DNA of 64,000 nucleotides from Lachnospiraceae bacterium (GTDB lineage Bacteria; Bacillota; Clostridia; Lachnospirales; Lachnospiraceae): NCBI GenBank assembly GCA_016283755.1, contig JAEENO010000017.1, positions 124,001 to 188,000 of the forward strand, read 5' to 3'. Shown piece by piece: positions 27,594 to 35,503 of this stretch (position 1 is its first letter; each line of letters starts with the position of its first letter). The notes under the pieces were generated by a model. It saw only the letters and a program-made list of their open reading frames with translations, ran no database searches and was not told where the DNA came from. The position numbers and the translations under genes were made by a program.

Positions 27594-28616
27594 CTATCTT
27601 ACATTTCTGTTCTTACCGAATATCAAATCATAGTTAATATGCTTGTAGAAAAGCTCTTCCCGGGCATTCTTGTCGTCCGTATTGGCGAGTATCCACATGG
27701 TCTTCGCAATAACCGCTTCAAGAGTCATATCATAGCTCTCAAGGAAGTGACAGTCATTCTTAATCTTCTGTCCTACCTCATATACGGTCATGTCGGAACC
27801 TTCATGTGAAACCTGCGTAGACATTATAATAAGTGTTGACGGATACTTCTCAACAAGTCTGTAAAAATCATCGGATATAGTATCCGGAATGCCGCCTACA
27901 CCGAAGCTTTCAACGATAATGGCATCGTAATACTTGAATATAGATTCCATATCGTGAACCTTCATGCCCGGAATAAGCTTCATAAGGTACACTTTATCGT
28001 CTACATTCTCATAGAACGTAACCTGACGCTCAAATTCAATCGTCGGAAGATATCTCATTATCTGTCCGCCCTGAATAATTGCGATAAACGGATAATCTAT
28101 ACTGTCAAAAGCATTAAAGCTCTTGGAACGTACCTTTTTCGCTCTTGTACCTGCAATAACTTTACCGTCAAATACAATGGATACATCCTGACTCTTATCG
28201 TCAGCAGCATATATAAATGCATCAAGCAAGTTTCTCGCGCCGTCAGTCTCCTTATATTCAATAGGCTTCTGCGAACCGGTTAAAACTATAGGCTTAGACG
28301 AATTCTGAATAAGGTATGATAATGCAGCAGCCGTATAAGCCATAGTATCAGTACCGTGCGCAATTACGAATCCGTCGAATCTATCGTATTGCTCTTTAAT
28401 CGTACGAACTATATCGCACCAAATCTCCGGCTTCATATTGGTTGAGTCAACCGCACATATCTGACACGCTGTAACCTCGGCAAATTCACGAACTTCCGGA
28501 ATATACTTCAAGATCTCGTCCGAAGATATACCCGGTCTTAATCCGTGTTCCGTCTTGGTTGATGCAATCGTTCCTCCCGTTGCAATAAGTAAAATTTTTC
28601 TCTTACAATTCCCCAT
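27594..28616 (-). CDS. L-asparaginase, type I (cytoplasmic)
   Basis: Hydrolyses L-asparagine to aspartate and ammonia. The 340-residue product has no signal peptide, as in cytoplasmic type I enzymes. The first catalytic threonine is in LLIATGGTIASTKTEHGLRP; the second is in VIAHGTDTMAYTAAALSYL, with the supporting lysine in IVLTGSQKPIEYKETDGARN. Substrate residues appear around AVDSTNMKPEIW. The C-terminal domain has DAIIVESFGVGGIPD. It lies between two hybrid kinases, with gaps of 32 and 9 bases, so the three are surely one transcript. That setting suggests a link of amino-acid supply to the relay, but the function of the pairing is unknown. Confidence 0.93.
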   Translation of the reverse strand: MGNCKRKILLIATGGTIASTKTEHGLRPGISSDEILKYIPEVREFAEVTACQICAVDSTNMKPEIWCDIVRTIKEQYDRFDGFVIAHGTDTMAYTAAALSYLIQNSSKPIVLTGSQKPIEYKETDGARNLLDAFIYAADDKSQDVSIVFDGKVIAGTRAKKVRSKSFNAFDSIDYPFIAIIQGGQIMRYLPTIEFERQVTFYENVDDKVYLMKLIPGMKVHDMESIFKYYDAIIVESFGVGGIPDTISDDFYRLVEKYPSTLIIMSTQVSHEGSDMTVYEVGQKIKNDCHFLESYDMTLEAVIAKTMWILANTDDKNAREELFYKHINYDLIFGKNRNVR

Positions 28617-28648
28617 AATTAATCCTGTCTCCTAACTTTAGTTACAAT

Positions 28649-31141
28649 TTATATCTCTGTAAGGAAACTTTTAAGCATTTCCTTAGCCTCATCATACATA
28701 AACGAATCAAGTTCTGATATTACGCTTTCTACACATTCGCGGATATCATCCGAAACAGAATGTGCCAATATATCGCGAAGAATCTCCATTGCCTGCTCCT
28801 GCTGATACTCTTCTATGCAGGCCATCGCCATAAGCATCTTATCCGAGCATTCGTCGGAATCCATAATAGGCAAATCAGCAGTGTCAACTTCTTTCTCTTC
28901 TTCAGCCGTAGCCCTTCCGCAGATAAATTCAAACTTTGCAAGGCCTTCAACAGCCTTATCCCATTCTGCAAAAAGTGCTTTCCAATCAGAATTGATAAAC
29001 TCTATATCGCCTTCTTTACTCTTAAGCTCTTCCACATAAGCCAATTCACCGAGTTCAAAAGCTCCGACCGTTCTTGCATTAGACTTTAAGGCATGAACAA
29101 GGATGGCATAATTCTCCATATCTCCGTTATTTAAAGCATTCATCATCTTATCGCCCTTAGGAGCTCTGTCTTTAATGAAAATATCAGCCATTTCAATCAA
29201 GACTTCGACTTCTCCATCCATAAGATCTAATGCTTTCTCCATATCAAGTCCATACTCTGATAACTCTTGCATCGCAATCTCCTTATCAACGTTCTCAGGT
29301 TTAAGCATCTCCGGCGGTTCAATTCCTGCACACTCATGTACGAATACCTTATTGGCAGGCAGATATTCGGTTAATATTCTTTCAAGTTCCTCTGTTGCAA
29401 TAGGTTTCGATACATAATCGTCAAAACCTTCTTCAAGATACTTCTCTTTTGCGCCCTTAATGGCATTTGCCGTAAGAACGACGATTGCAGTGTCCTTAAC
29501 ATACTCAGAATAAGCACTTCTAAGCTTCTTTAATGTCTCGATGCCGTCCATATCCGGCATCATATGGTCTAAGAAGATGATATCGTAGTGCTTTTTAACT
29601 ATACAATCAATACATTCAAATCCCGATATTGCGGTATCTATCTTCACTTCACTTCTCTTTAACAAAGAAGCAGCAACCTGAAGATTCATATCGTTATCAT
29701 CAACGATTAGAATTTCAGCATCAGGTGCAGTGACATTCGCTCTATTAGAGCTTTTCTCCTCAACAGGCTCATCTTCGGAAAAGCGCTCCTCAAAACATCC
29801 TATCGGTGTCTTATCGATAACACGCTGCGGTATCTTAATCGAGAATACCGAGCCTTCTCCGTATACGGAAGATACATTAAGTTCACCATGCATAAGATCA
29901 ACAAGCTGCTTGGATATCTTAAGTCCGAGACCCGTACCTTCAATCTTGCGGTTCTTCTCTACATCCACTCTGGCATAATCTTTAAATAACTTCGGAATAT
30001 CCTCAGCTCTTATACCGACACCCGAGTCCATAACGGATATAAGGAAATCGCCCTTTGTATCGTCTTCTTCATCGTATTTGAAATCAACTCTTAAGTTAAC
30101 GAAGCCTTTCTCCGTATACTTAATCGCGTTGCTTAACAGATTGCCCACAACCTGCTTAAGTCTGTATTCATCGCCCGATAACACTTCCGGAATATCTTCC
30201 GCAATCTGAATCTCAAAATCAAGATTCTTCGCACTTGCCTGCGAACCATAGAGATTGATTGTATCAAGCATCGATTCAAAAGTATCATATTCCTTATCTG
30301 CAAGTTCTAATTTACCCGACTGAATCTTGGTAAAATCAAGAATATCGTTAACTATCGTAAGAAGAGACTTGCCCGCAGACTTAATTGTATTGGCATATGT
30401 AATAATTCCCTTATCGGAAGTTTCACGAAGAATCATCTCGTTCATACCCATAACCGCATTAATAGGCGTTCTTATCTCATGCGACATCTCTGCAAGGAAC
30501 TCACTCTTCTGCTTATTTTTAAGCTCTGCGCTGATACGCTTATTAACCTCTTCTTCCTTCTCCGACAGAAGCATCTTCTCATACTTAATAACGGTAAGTG
30601 AGATAAGGAACAACAGAATGCACTCAAGCGTATAGCCAAGCGCATAGGAAATAAAGTACTCCCATGCGGTATTAACAATAAAACCGTGTTTAATCTGATC
30701 CAGGCTTCTAAAATAAAGCGATATAAGAAGAATAATATAACTAATGATATTAACGGTCACCGTAAGCGTGCGGCTTACATAGAGACAGCTTAAAAATACC
30801 GCGAAAGAATAAGAAATATATATACCTACGGTTGCACGCGTTGCTGCAAATCCAATTATTATCTCAAGTGAAATAATGCCGAAATATTTGGCATACTTTG
30901 AACAGGTCTCGGAAGCATTAAGGAAATGCATTCCCAAGCCTGCAATAATAAGAATAATTGTAAGAAGAACGCAGAAAAACGTCTCTATCTCAAATACTCC
31001 GACCCTTGTCAAAATAAACATAACAGGACATACGGGCAGACTATAGAAGAAAAGCTTTGCAAAAAGCTCATTAATGGCATTTTCTCTGGTTAAAAGCGTA
31101 GGCTCCGTAATTCTATCTCTTCGCACGTAAAAAGACCTCAA
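28649..31141 (-). CDS. Membrane hybrid histidine kinase (HisKA-HATPase-REC-Hpt), copy 2
   Basis: An 830-residue paralogue of the kinase two genes downstream, with the same domain order. About six transmembrane helices (40-185) are followed by a coiled linker and HisKA with the phospho-His in [19 protein letters not shown]. HATPase_c has GNLLSNAIKYTEKG, VMDSGVGIRAEDI and GTGLGLKI. REC has ILIVDDNDMNLQ and the acceptor Asp in IIFLDHMMPDMDG. Hpt has HALKSNARTVGA. A helical tail closes both proteins. Its start overlaps greA by four bases (ATGA), so the relay is tied to the transcription-factor gene at the level of translation. Confidence 0.93.
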   Translation of the reverse strand: MRSFYVRRDRITEPTLLTRENAINELFAKLFFYSLPVCPVMFILTRVGVFEIETFFCVLLTIILIIAGLGMHFLNASETCSKYAKYFGIISLEIIIGFAATRATVGIYISYSFAVFLSCLYVSRTLTVTVNIISYIILLISLYFRSLDQIKHGFIVNTAWEYFISYALGYTLECILLFLISLTVIKYEKMLLSEKEEEVNKRISAELKNKQKSEFLAEMSHEIRTPINAVMGMNEMILRETSDKGIITYANTIKSAGKSLLTIVNDILDFTKIQSGKLELADKEYDTFESMLDTINLYGSQASAKNLDFEIQIAEDIPEVLSGDEYRLKQVVGNLLSNAIKYTEKGFVNLRVDFKYDEEDDTKGDFLISVMDSGVGIRAEDIPKLFKDYARVDVEKNRKIEGTGLGLKISKQLVDLMHGELNVSSVYGEGSVFSIKIPQRVIDKTPIGCFEERFSEDEPVEEKSSNRANVTAPDAEILIVDDNDMNLQVAASLLKRSEVKIDTAISGFECIDCIVKKHYDIIFLDHMMPDMDGIETLKKLRSAYSEYVKDTAIVVLTANAIKGAKEKYLEEGFDDYVSKPIATEELERILTEYLPANKVFVHECAGIEPPEMLKPENVDKEIAMQELSEYGLDMEKALDLMDGEVEVLIEMADIFIKDRAPKGDKMMNALNNGDMENYAILVHALKSNARTVGAFELGELAYVEELKSKEGDIEFINSDWKALFAEWDKAVEGLAKFEFICGRATAEEEKEVDTADLPIMDSDECSDKMLMAMACIEEYQQEQAMEILRDILAHSVSDDIRECVESVISELDSFMYDEAKEMLKSFLTEI

Positions 31142-31641
31142 TACTTTCTGATTACATCATCCGAATCATCCGGATTTTTATCGATTGCACGGATTTCAAC
31201 ATCATAACTATAGCTATCGTTAACCTTAACTGTTACAGTATCACCGACTTTATGCTTTAAAAGCGCTTTACCAAGCGGTGAATCTATACTTATAAGTCCC
31301 TTCATTGAATTGCCTCTTATGGTTGTAACTATCCTGTAGTGTTCTTCTGCCTTGTCTTCAGGTATATAGACCGTCACATTGGTATTAAGACCTATCTCAT
31401 TATCGGCAGCCTCATCCTCAATGATATTAGCGGTTCTTATTATCCTCTCAAGGTATCGGATTCTGCTCTCGTTAGCATTTTTTTCCCTTTTTGCCGCATA
31501 GTATTCGAAGTTCTCAGAGAGATCTCCCTGAGCTCTTGCTTCCTGGACAGCCTCAATAAGCTGCTTCCTCAAAACCAGCTTTCTATGCTCTATTTCTTTC
31601 TCTATATTCTCAATATCAGACTTAGTTAAATCGTCATTCAT
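31138..31641 (-). CDS. GreA/GreB family transcription elongation factor
   Basis: Gre factors rescue backtracked RNA polymerase by placing two acidic residues in its active site. The product (167 residues from the chosen ATG) has the N-terminal coiled coil with the acidic tip in AQGDLSENFEYYAAKREK and the C-terminal FKBP-like domain (SIDSPLGKALLKHKVGDTVT). I chose the ATG eight bases after GAGGTG; an ATG two codons earlier sits only two bases from that site. It could be the main GreA or a second copy; the ending IRAIDKNPDDSDDVIRKY is atypical. It is the first gene of an operon with two hybrid kinases and asparaginase. Confidence 0.9.
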   Translation of the reverse strand: MNDDLTKSDIENIEKEIEHRKLVLRKQLIEAVQEARAQGDLSENFEYYAAKREKNANESRIRYLERIIRTANIIEDEAADNEIGLNTNVTVYIPEDKAEEHYRIVTTIRGNSMKGLISIDSPLGKALLKHKVGDTVTVKVNDSYSYDVEIRAIDKNPDDSDDVIRKY

Positions 31642-31662
31642 ATCCATTACACCTCAACATAT

Positions 31663-31691
31663 ATTTTAAGGCAAATATCAAGTAAAGGCAA
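31663..31691 (-). promoter_or_regulatory. Probable promoter of the greA-kinase-asparaginase-kinase operon
   Basis: TTGCCT, a 17-base spacer and TAAAAT on the minus strand, with a short leader before greA. It is divergent from the DUF4317 promoter, about 56 bases away. Confidence 0.5.
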
Positions 31692-31746
31692 TATTTCAAT
31701 ACGAGAATTTAACAATTTGGATTCTTTTAATTATCGAAATATACAA

Positions 31747-31776
31747 TTGACTTAAACTTTAAATCTCTGATATTAT
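31747..31776 (+). promoter_or_regulatory. Sigma-A promoter of the DUF4317 gene
   Basis: TTGACT, an 18-base spacer and TATTAT, with about 28 bases of leader before the ATG. The ribosome site AAGAGG follows. Confidence 0.6.
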
Positions 31777-31810
31777 CATAAGAGCGATTTTTATAATAAG
31801 AGGTATTATT

Positions 31811-32962
31811 ATGAACAAGAAAGAAATATCCGAAATCAAGAAGCAATTCACGGAAGACAGATGTACCATAAGCAGAATTGCAACCTGCTATGTCGACGCC
31901 AATAAGGACATCAAGTTTTCTTCCAAGGATTCTTTTTTCAGTATAACCAAGGATGAAGAATATAAGTATTTTGACCTTTTCCGTAAGTCTTTATCGGGAA
32001 CACTCGGCACTAACCTTTTTACGATGGAATTTAACATCGATGCCGAAAATCCGGGCGGTGAATGGGATTTATTGTATCGCCTTAATAAGTCCGAGCTTAA
32101 GGATGACACTTTAATCGACGAGTTCTTCGATAAAATCATCTCCTCTTACGACTACGGCCAGAATTACTATATTATCCTTATCCATTCAAGCTATGATATC
32201 CCGGGGCGCACCAAGGATTCGCTTGAGATGGAGGACGCATCCGAGTATGTATTCTCCTACATTAACGTACTTATCTGCCCTGTAACCTTAACCAAGGGCT
32301 GCTTAAGCTATAATGCCGAAGAGAACCTTATGAAAGACAGAATCCGCGACTGGGTTGTCGAGCCGCCTAAGACCGCTTTCATGTTCCCTGCATTTAATGA
32401 CAGAAATACAGACCTCCACTCCGTTTTATACTATACGAAAGCTGCCAAGGAAATGCATCCTGAGTTTATAGAAAAAGTTCTTAACGTCGAGCCTGCCAAG
32501 ACCACTTTAGAGCACAAGGCAGACTTTAACACACTTATCGAAGATACACTTGATGAAGCCTGTGAATTCGAAGTTGTTAAGAACATTCACGACAACATAA
32601 CGGACCTTATTAAGATGAATGAAGAAAACCCGGACCCTGTTATGATTACCAAGGACGAGTTAAAGCAGATCTTCTACGATGCCGGTGCAGACGGCGATAA
32701 GATGAGCTCATTCGATGATAAGTTCGATAACGCAATAGGAAACGGTGAGACGATTCCTGCAGCATCCCTTATCAACAAGCGTTCATTTAAGGTAGAGACA
32801 CCGGATATAAGCATTAAAGTTAATCCGGAACGTACCGATTTACTTAGAACAATGGAGATTAACGGTCAGCAATGCCTCGTTATTACGGTGGATTCCCACT
32901 TAACGGTTAACGGCGTAGATGCAAGAACCTTTGCAGGTAAGATTAATTCCGAAGAAGAATAA
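31811..32962 (+). CDS. DUF4317 family protein
   Basis: A 383-residue soluble protein with no signal peptide. The opening (MNKKEISEIKKQFTEDRCTI, then ATCYVDANKDIKF) and the core segments (NLFTMEFNIDAENPGGEWDL; YYIILIHSSYDIPGRTKD; RIRDWVVEPPKTAFMFPAFND) match the DUF4317 family of Clostridia, whose function is unknown. The C-terminal part (SIKVNPERTDLLRTMEINGQ, then CLVITVDSHLTVNG) is a small beta domain. It is a single-gene unit with its own promoter and a strong terminator. Confidence 0.85.
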   Translation: MNKKEISEIKKQFTEDRCTISRIATCYVDANKDIKFSSKDSFFSITKDEEYKYFDLFRKSLSGTLGTNLFTMEFNIDAENPGGEWDLLYRLNKSELKDDTLIDEFFDKIISSYDYGQNYYIILIHSSYDIPGRTKDSLEMEDASEYVFSYINVLICPVTLTKGCLSYNAEENLMKDRIRDWVVEPPKTAFMFPAFNDRNTDLHSVLYYTKAAKEMHPEFIEKVLNVEPAKTTLEHKADFNTLIEDTLDEACEFEVVKNIHDNITDLIKMNEENPDPVMITKDELKQIFYDAGADGDKMSSFDDKFDNAIGNGETIPAASLINKRSFKVETPDISIKVNPERTDLLRTMEINGQQCLVITVDSHLTVNGVDARTFAGKINSEEE

Positions 32963-32968
32963 GCATAA

Positions 32969-33004
32969 AAAAGCACTTCACAACTATAACGTGAAGTGCT
33001 TTTA
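32969..33004. terminator. Bidirectional terminator
   Basis: An 11-bp stem AAGCACTTCAC/GTGAAGTGCTT with a nine-base loop lies between convergent genes, with A/T runs on both sides. It can serve DUF4317 on plus and the phosphodiester glycosidase on minus. Confidence 0.85.
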
Positions 33005-33011
33005 TAATATC

Positions 33012-34217
33012 TTAATTACTGCTTCCCTGTCTTAAAACCATGATTGAATCAGGTATATATCTTCCGCGGCCCGTTGCGGATGAAGACTTGGTTATCTGCT
33101 GACCAAGATAGAACATAACCGCAGAGCTTCCGCCGTCGATATTAACGGCTTGGTAAGCATCATACTTAGCCATATGATATGCACAGTCGGAAACCGTACA
33201 TCCTAAACTATAGCCAACCTGACGGCCGTCGATTACAAGTAAGAAGAAATCTCCTCTTAAGTTCTGACCGATTGCGGCACGAGGATGAATACCCATACCG
33301 AAAGTTCCGTCAACGATTGACGTTCCGTTAATTACAAGTGCCGGATAGCACTGAATTGCCCATCTGTACTCTTCTACGATTGACGGCTTATAAGTTACGA
33401 TGTTAAGATGATCGTCACCCTTCTTCATTCCGAAGAACTTCCAGTCATCGCCCTTAGGCTCACCGTAGTCAACACCGTCTATAACGAGACATCCTCGAAC
33501 AATTCCGCCGCTTCCGTGTCCGCCCGCATCGGAGAACATAGAACCGTTAATTGCAATCAAAGCATCATACTTTTTAGCAAATGTCTCAACTTCCTGACCG
33601 TAAGAGCCAAGCATCTCGGACTTCGCAAGAGTTACTTTGGAAGAATCCTTAACTATAGCCATCTTACCTTCATAACCGCTTCCGAGTAACTTGATAATAA
33701 TACATTTTTCCTTGGAATTAACAACTACAATCGGATCGCCCTGCGCGGTCACAAGGCCGTACTCGCATTCAAAATCCTCGATTACAATGTTGTCATATCC
33801 ATCCGCAAGGAATTCCGGGTGATTTTTAAGAAAGTCTCTGAATTCGTCTGTATCGAGCTCATAATAGACATTGTAGAAGTCCTTTTCGCCTTCTACTTCT
33901 TCTCCCTCGAACTCTCCGTTCTCGCCCCAGTCAGAATTGTTATTCTTCTGGCGCTCCATCTCTGCGCGCTTATTCGCCATAACCTCATCGATTACACCGT
34001 GAGGAATGAACCACTCCGCAAGCCACTGATGAGTCTTCGTGGACATTGCGGTCTCGATGTATATGGTACGCCACTTTGAGATAAAGGCATTATCCGTATA
34101 CATTACAAATATATAAGATATAACCATGAACAAGACAACTGCCATGGCTATAAGTCCGCCGATAAGCTTCTTCGACGGCTGCCATTCATTTCTTCCCAAT
34201 TTGTTATTCGTTTCCAT
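33012..34217 (-). CDS. Membrane-anchored phosphodiester glycosidase (NAGPA-like) domain protein
   Basis: A 401-residue protein with an N-terminal transmembrane anchor at about residues 16-40 (LIGGLIAMAVVLFMVISYIF) and an outer catalytic part. The C-terminal 190 residues have the NAGPA/DUF2233 motifs: ALIAINGSMFSDAGGHGSGG, GIHPRAAIGQNLRGDFFLLV, IDGRQVGYSLGCTVSDCA and AVNIDGGSSAVMFY. The family removes N-acetylglucosamine from phosphodiester-linked glycans, and bacterial members are linked to cell-wall or exopolysaccharide turnover. The middle region (E-rich, about 95-150) is unassigned. It follows the tocopherol-cyclase-like gene by eight bases. Confidence 0.88.
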   Translation of the reverse strand: METNNKLGRNEWQPSKKLIGGLIAMAVVLFMVISYIFVMYTDNAFISKWRTIYIETAMSTKTHQWLAEWFIPHGVIDEVMANKRAEMERQKNNNSDWGENGEFEGEEVEGEKDFYNVYYELDTDEFRDFLKNHPEFLADGYDNIVIEDFECEYGLVTAQGDPIVVVNSKEKCIIIKLLGSGYEGKMAIVKDSSKVTLAKSEMLGSYGQEVETFAKKYDALIAINGSMFSDAGGHGSGGIVRGCLVIDGVDYGEPKGDDWKFFGMKKGDDHLNIVTYKPSIVEEYRWAIQCYPALVINGTSIVDGTFGMGIHPRAAIGQNLRGDFFLLVIDGRQVGYSLGCTVSDCAYHMAKYDAYQAVNIDGGSSAVMFYLGQQITKSSSATGRGRYIPDSIMVLRQGSSN

Positions 34218-34225
34218 AATATACC

Positions 34226-35362
34226 CTAATCGTTGTATTCGCCGTATTCGCAGCCGATATCCTCAGCCAGTACGTCGTCTACAAGCTTTAACTTACCAAA
34301 TAATCCTTTCTTGTATAATAAAAGCTCGCCCCTTGCGGTACCGCCGTTCCACAATCTGTTGTGACGCTTATGACCGTCAGGTGATTCATAGTTAATGTTA
34401 AGCATCTCATCCTTCTTACAATGTACATTAGTGACAAGACGCGCTTTTCTCGTATCCTGAACTATATGCCATACGACTTCTTTCTTGGTCTCAAAGCATT
34501 TAAACTTAGTCTTGGATAAAGTCCAGAACTTCGAGAAATTGAATTCGTAATCTCTTCCCTCGTAATGGAATACTCCGAGAAGTTTCTTATCAAGCGGAAC
34601 AAAGTATATCTTCGGACGTCCACCGCCTATCTCGAATACTGAATTATGTAATTTTCTGCCCGTGAGTAAGCTTGTTAAATTATTGGACGAAAGCCATATC
34701 CAAGGTGATGTAAAGTCCTTGCCCCAGTTCTTGTCCGCATAACCGTTACAATCCTTAGGGCTTACGATATACTTCTCACCGTTAAGAATGACTTCTCCCT
34801 TATATTCTGTCTTAATTCCTTCCGCATGCCAGAACATTTCGAAAGCATTAATCTTTCTAAAGAAAGCACTTGCACCGTATCCTACATTAAAAGCAATTTT
34901 CTTATCGATTTCAAGTGCCCAGGACATAGTGCCCACGTCACTCATCCATTCAGGGTGCTTTTTCTCAATATCGCTATGTACCGACACCCTGCCTTCTGTG
35001 TAGACTTCACTGCATATGCAATCCCCGGCCTCTACAACAAAAGGCAAACCGTCATAGATATTAACGTCCTTCCACGGAAAGAATCGATGCAACTGTGCAT
35101 GATCCTTGCCCCAGTAACCGACATTAACCATAAAGTAAGACGGTCTGTCACCTAGCTTCTTCTTAGACTTATTCCATACAAAATAAGGCTTCTCCTTGGC
35201 TTTTGCAGGATTACACCCGAAGAACTCGACATAGAACTGCTTTCTCTCGCCTGTCTCTTCGTTAACGCCGGTGAAATTATGCCACCACCAGTCGTATCCC
35301 TTCTTAGAAAGAGCGCCTTTTAGCATGAACTGATTTCTGCTGATATCACTTCTATTACCCAT
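34226..35362 (-). CDS. Tocopherol cyclase-like family protein
   Basis: The 378-residue product resembles bacterial proteins annotated as tocopherol cyclase family (lipocalin-like beta fold). Visible signatures: FMLKGALSKKGYDWWWHNFTG, YFMVNVGYWGKDHAQLHRFF, FNVGYGASAFFRKINAFEMF, WHAEGIKTEYKGEVILNG and ADKNWGKDFTSPWIWLSSNN. No signal peptide was seen. Tocopherol is not expected in such a bacterium, so the substrate is probably another lipid or hydrophobic compound; the true activity is unknown. I chose ATG after GGAGG; a TTG four codons upstream would overlap that site. It shares a transcript with the phosphodiester glycosidase. Confidence 0.75.
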   Translation of the reverse strand: MGNRSDISRNQFMLKGALSKKGYDWWWHNFTGVNEETGERKQFYVEFFGCNPAKAKEKPYFVWNKSKKKLGDRPSYFMVNVGYWGKDHAQLHRFFPWKDVNIYDGLPFVVEAGDCICSEVYTEGRVSVHSDIEKKHPEWMSDVGTMSWALEIDKKIAFNVGYGASAFFRKINAFEMFWHAEGIKTEYKGEVILNGEKYIVSPKDCNGYADKNWGKDFTSPWIWLSSNNLTSLLTGRKLHNSVFEIGGGRPKIYFVPLDKKLLGVFHYEGRDYEFNFSKFWTLSKTKFKCFETKKEVVWHIVQDTRKARLVTNVHCKKDEMLNINYESPDGHKRHNRLWNGGTARGELLLYKKGLFGKLKLVDDVLAEDIGCEYGEYND

Positions 35363-35397
35363 TCTAACCTCCAAGCGTTATTTTTCATAACTATACT

Positions 35398-35427
35398 ATT
35401 ATACCAAACTTTCGCATACTTTTTCAA
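35398..35427 (-). promoter_or_regulatory. Sigma-A promoter of the cyclase-like/phosphodiester glycosidase operon
   Basis: TTGAAA, an 18-base spacer and a perfect TATAAT preceded by TGG on the minus strand, about 35 bases before the ATG. Confidence 0.7.
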
Positions 35428-35463
35428 CGAAAAGGTTTTCTTTGCTTGCGCATCGCATGTAAA

Positions 35464-35503
35464 GCAAAAAAGAGGTTATCAATCAAAATTTGATAACCTC
35501 TTT
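35464..35503 (-). terminator. Terminator of the GH3 gene, overlapping its stop codon
   Basis: A 14-bp stem (AAAGAGGTTATCAA with its inverse) and a seven-base loop, followed on minus by TTTTTTG. The 5' arm begins within the TAA stop codon of the GH3 gene. Confidence 0.88.
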
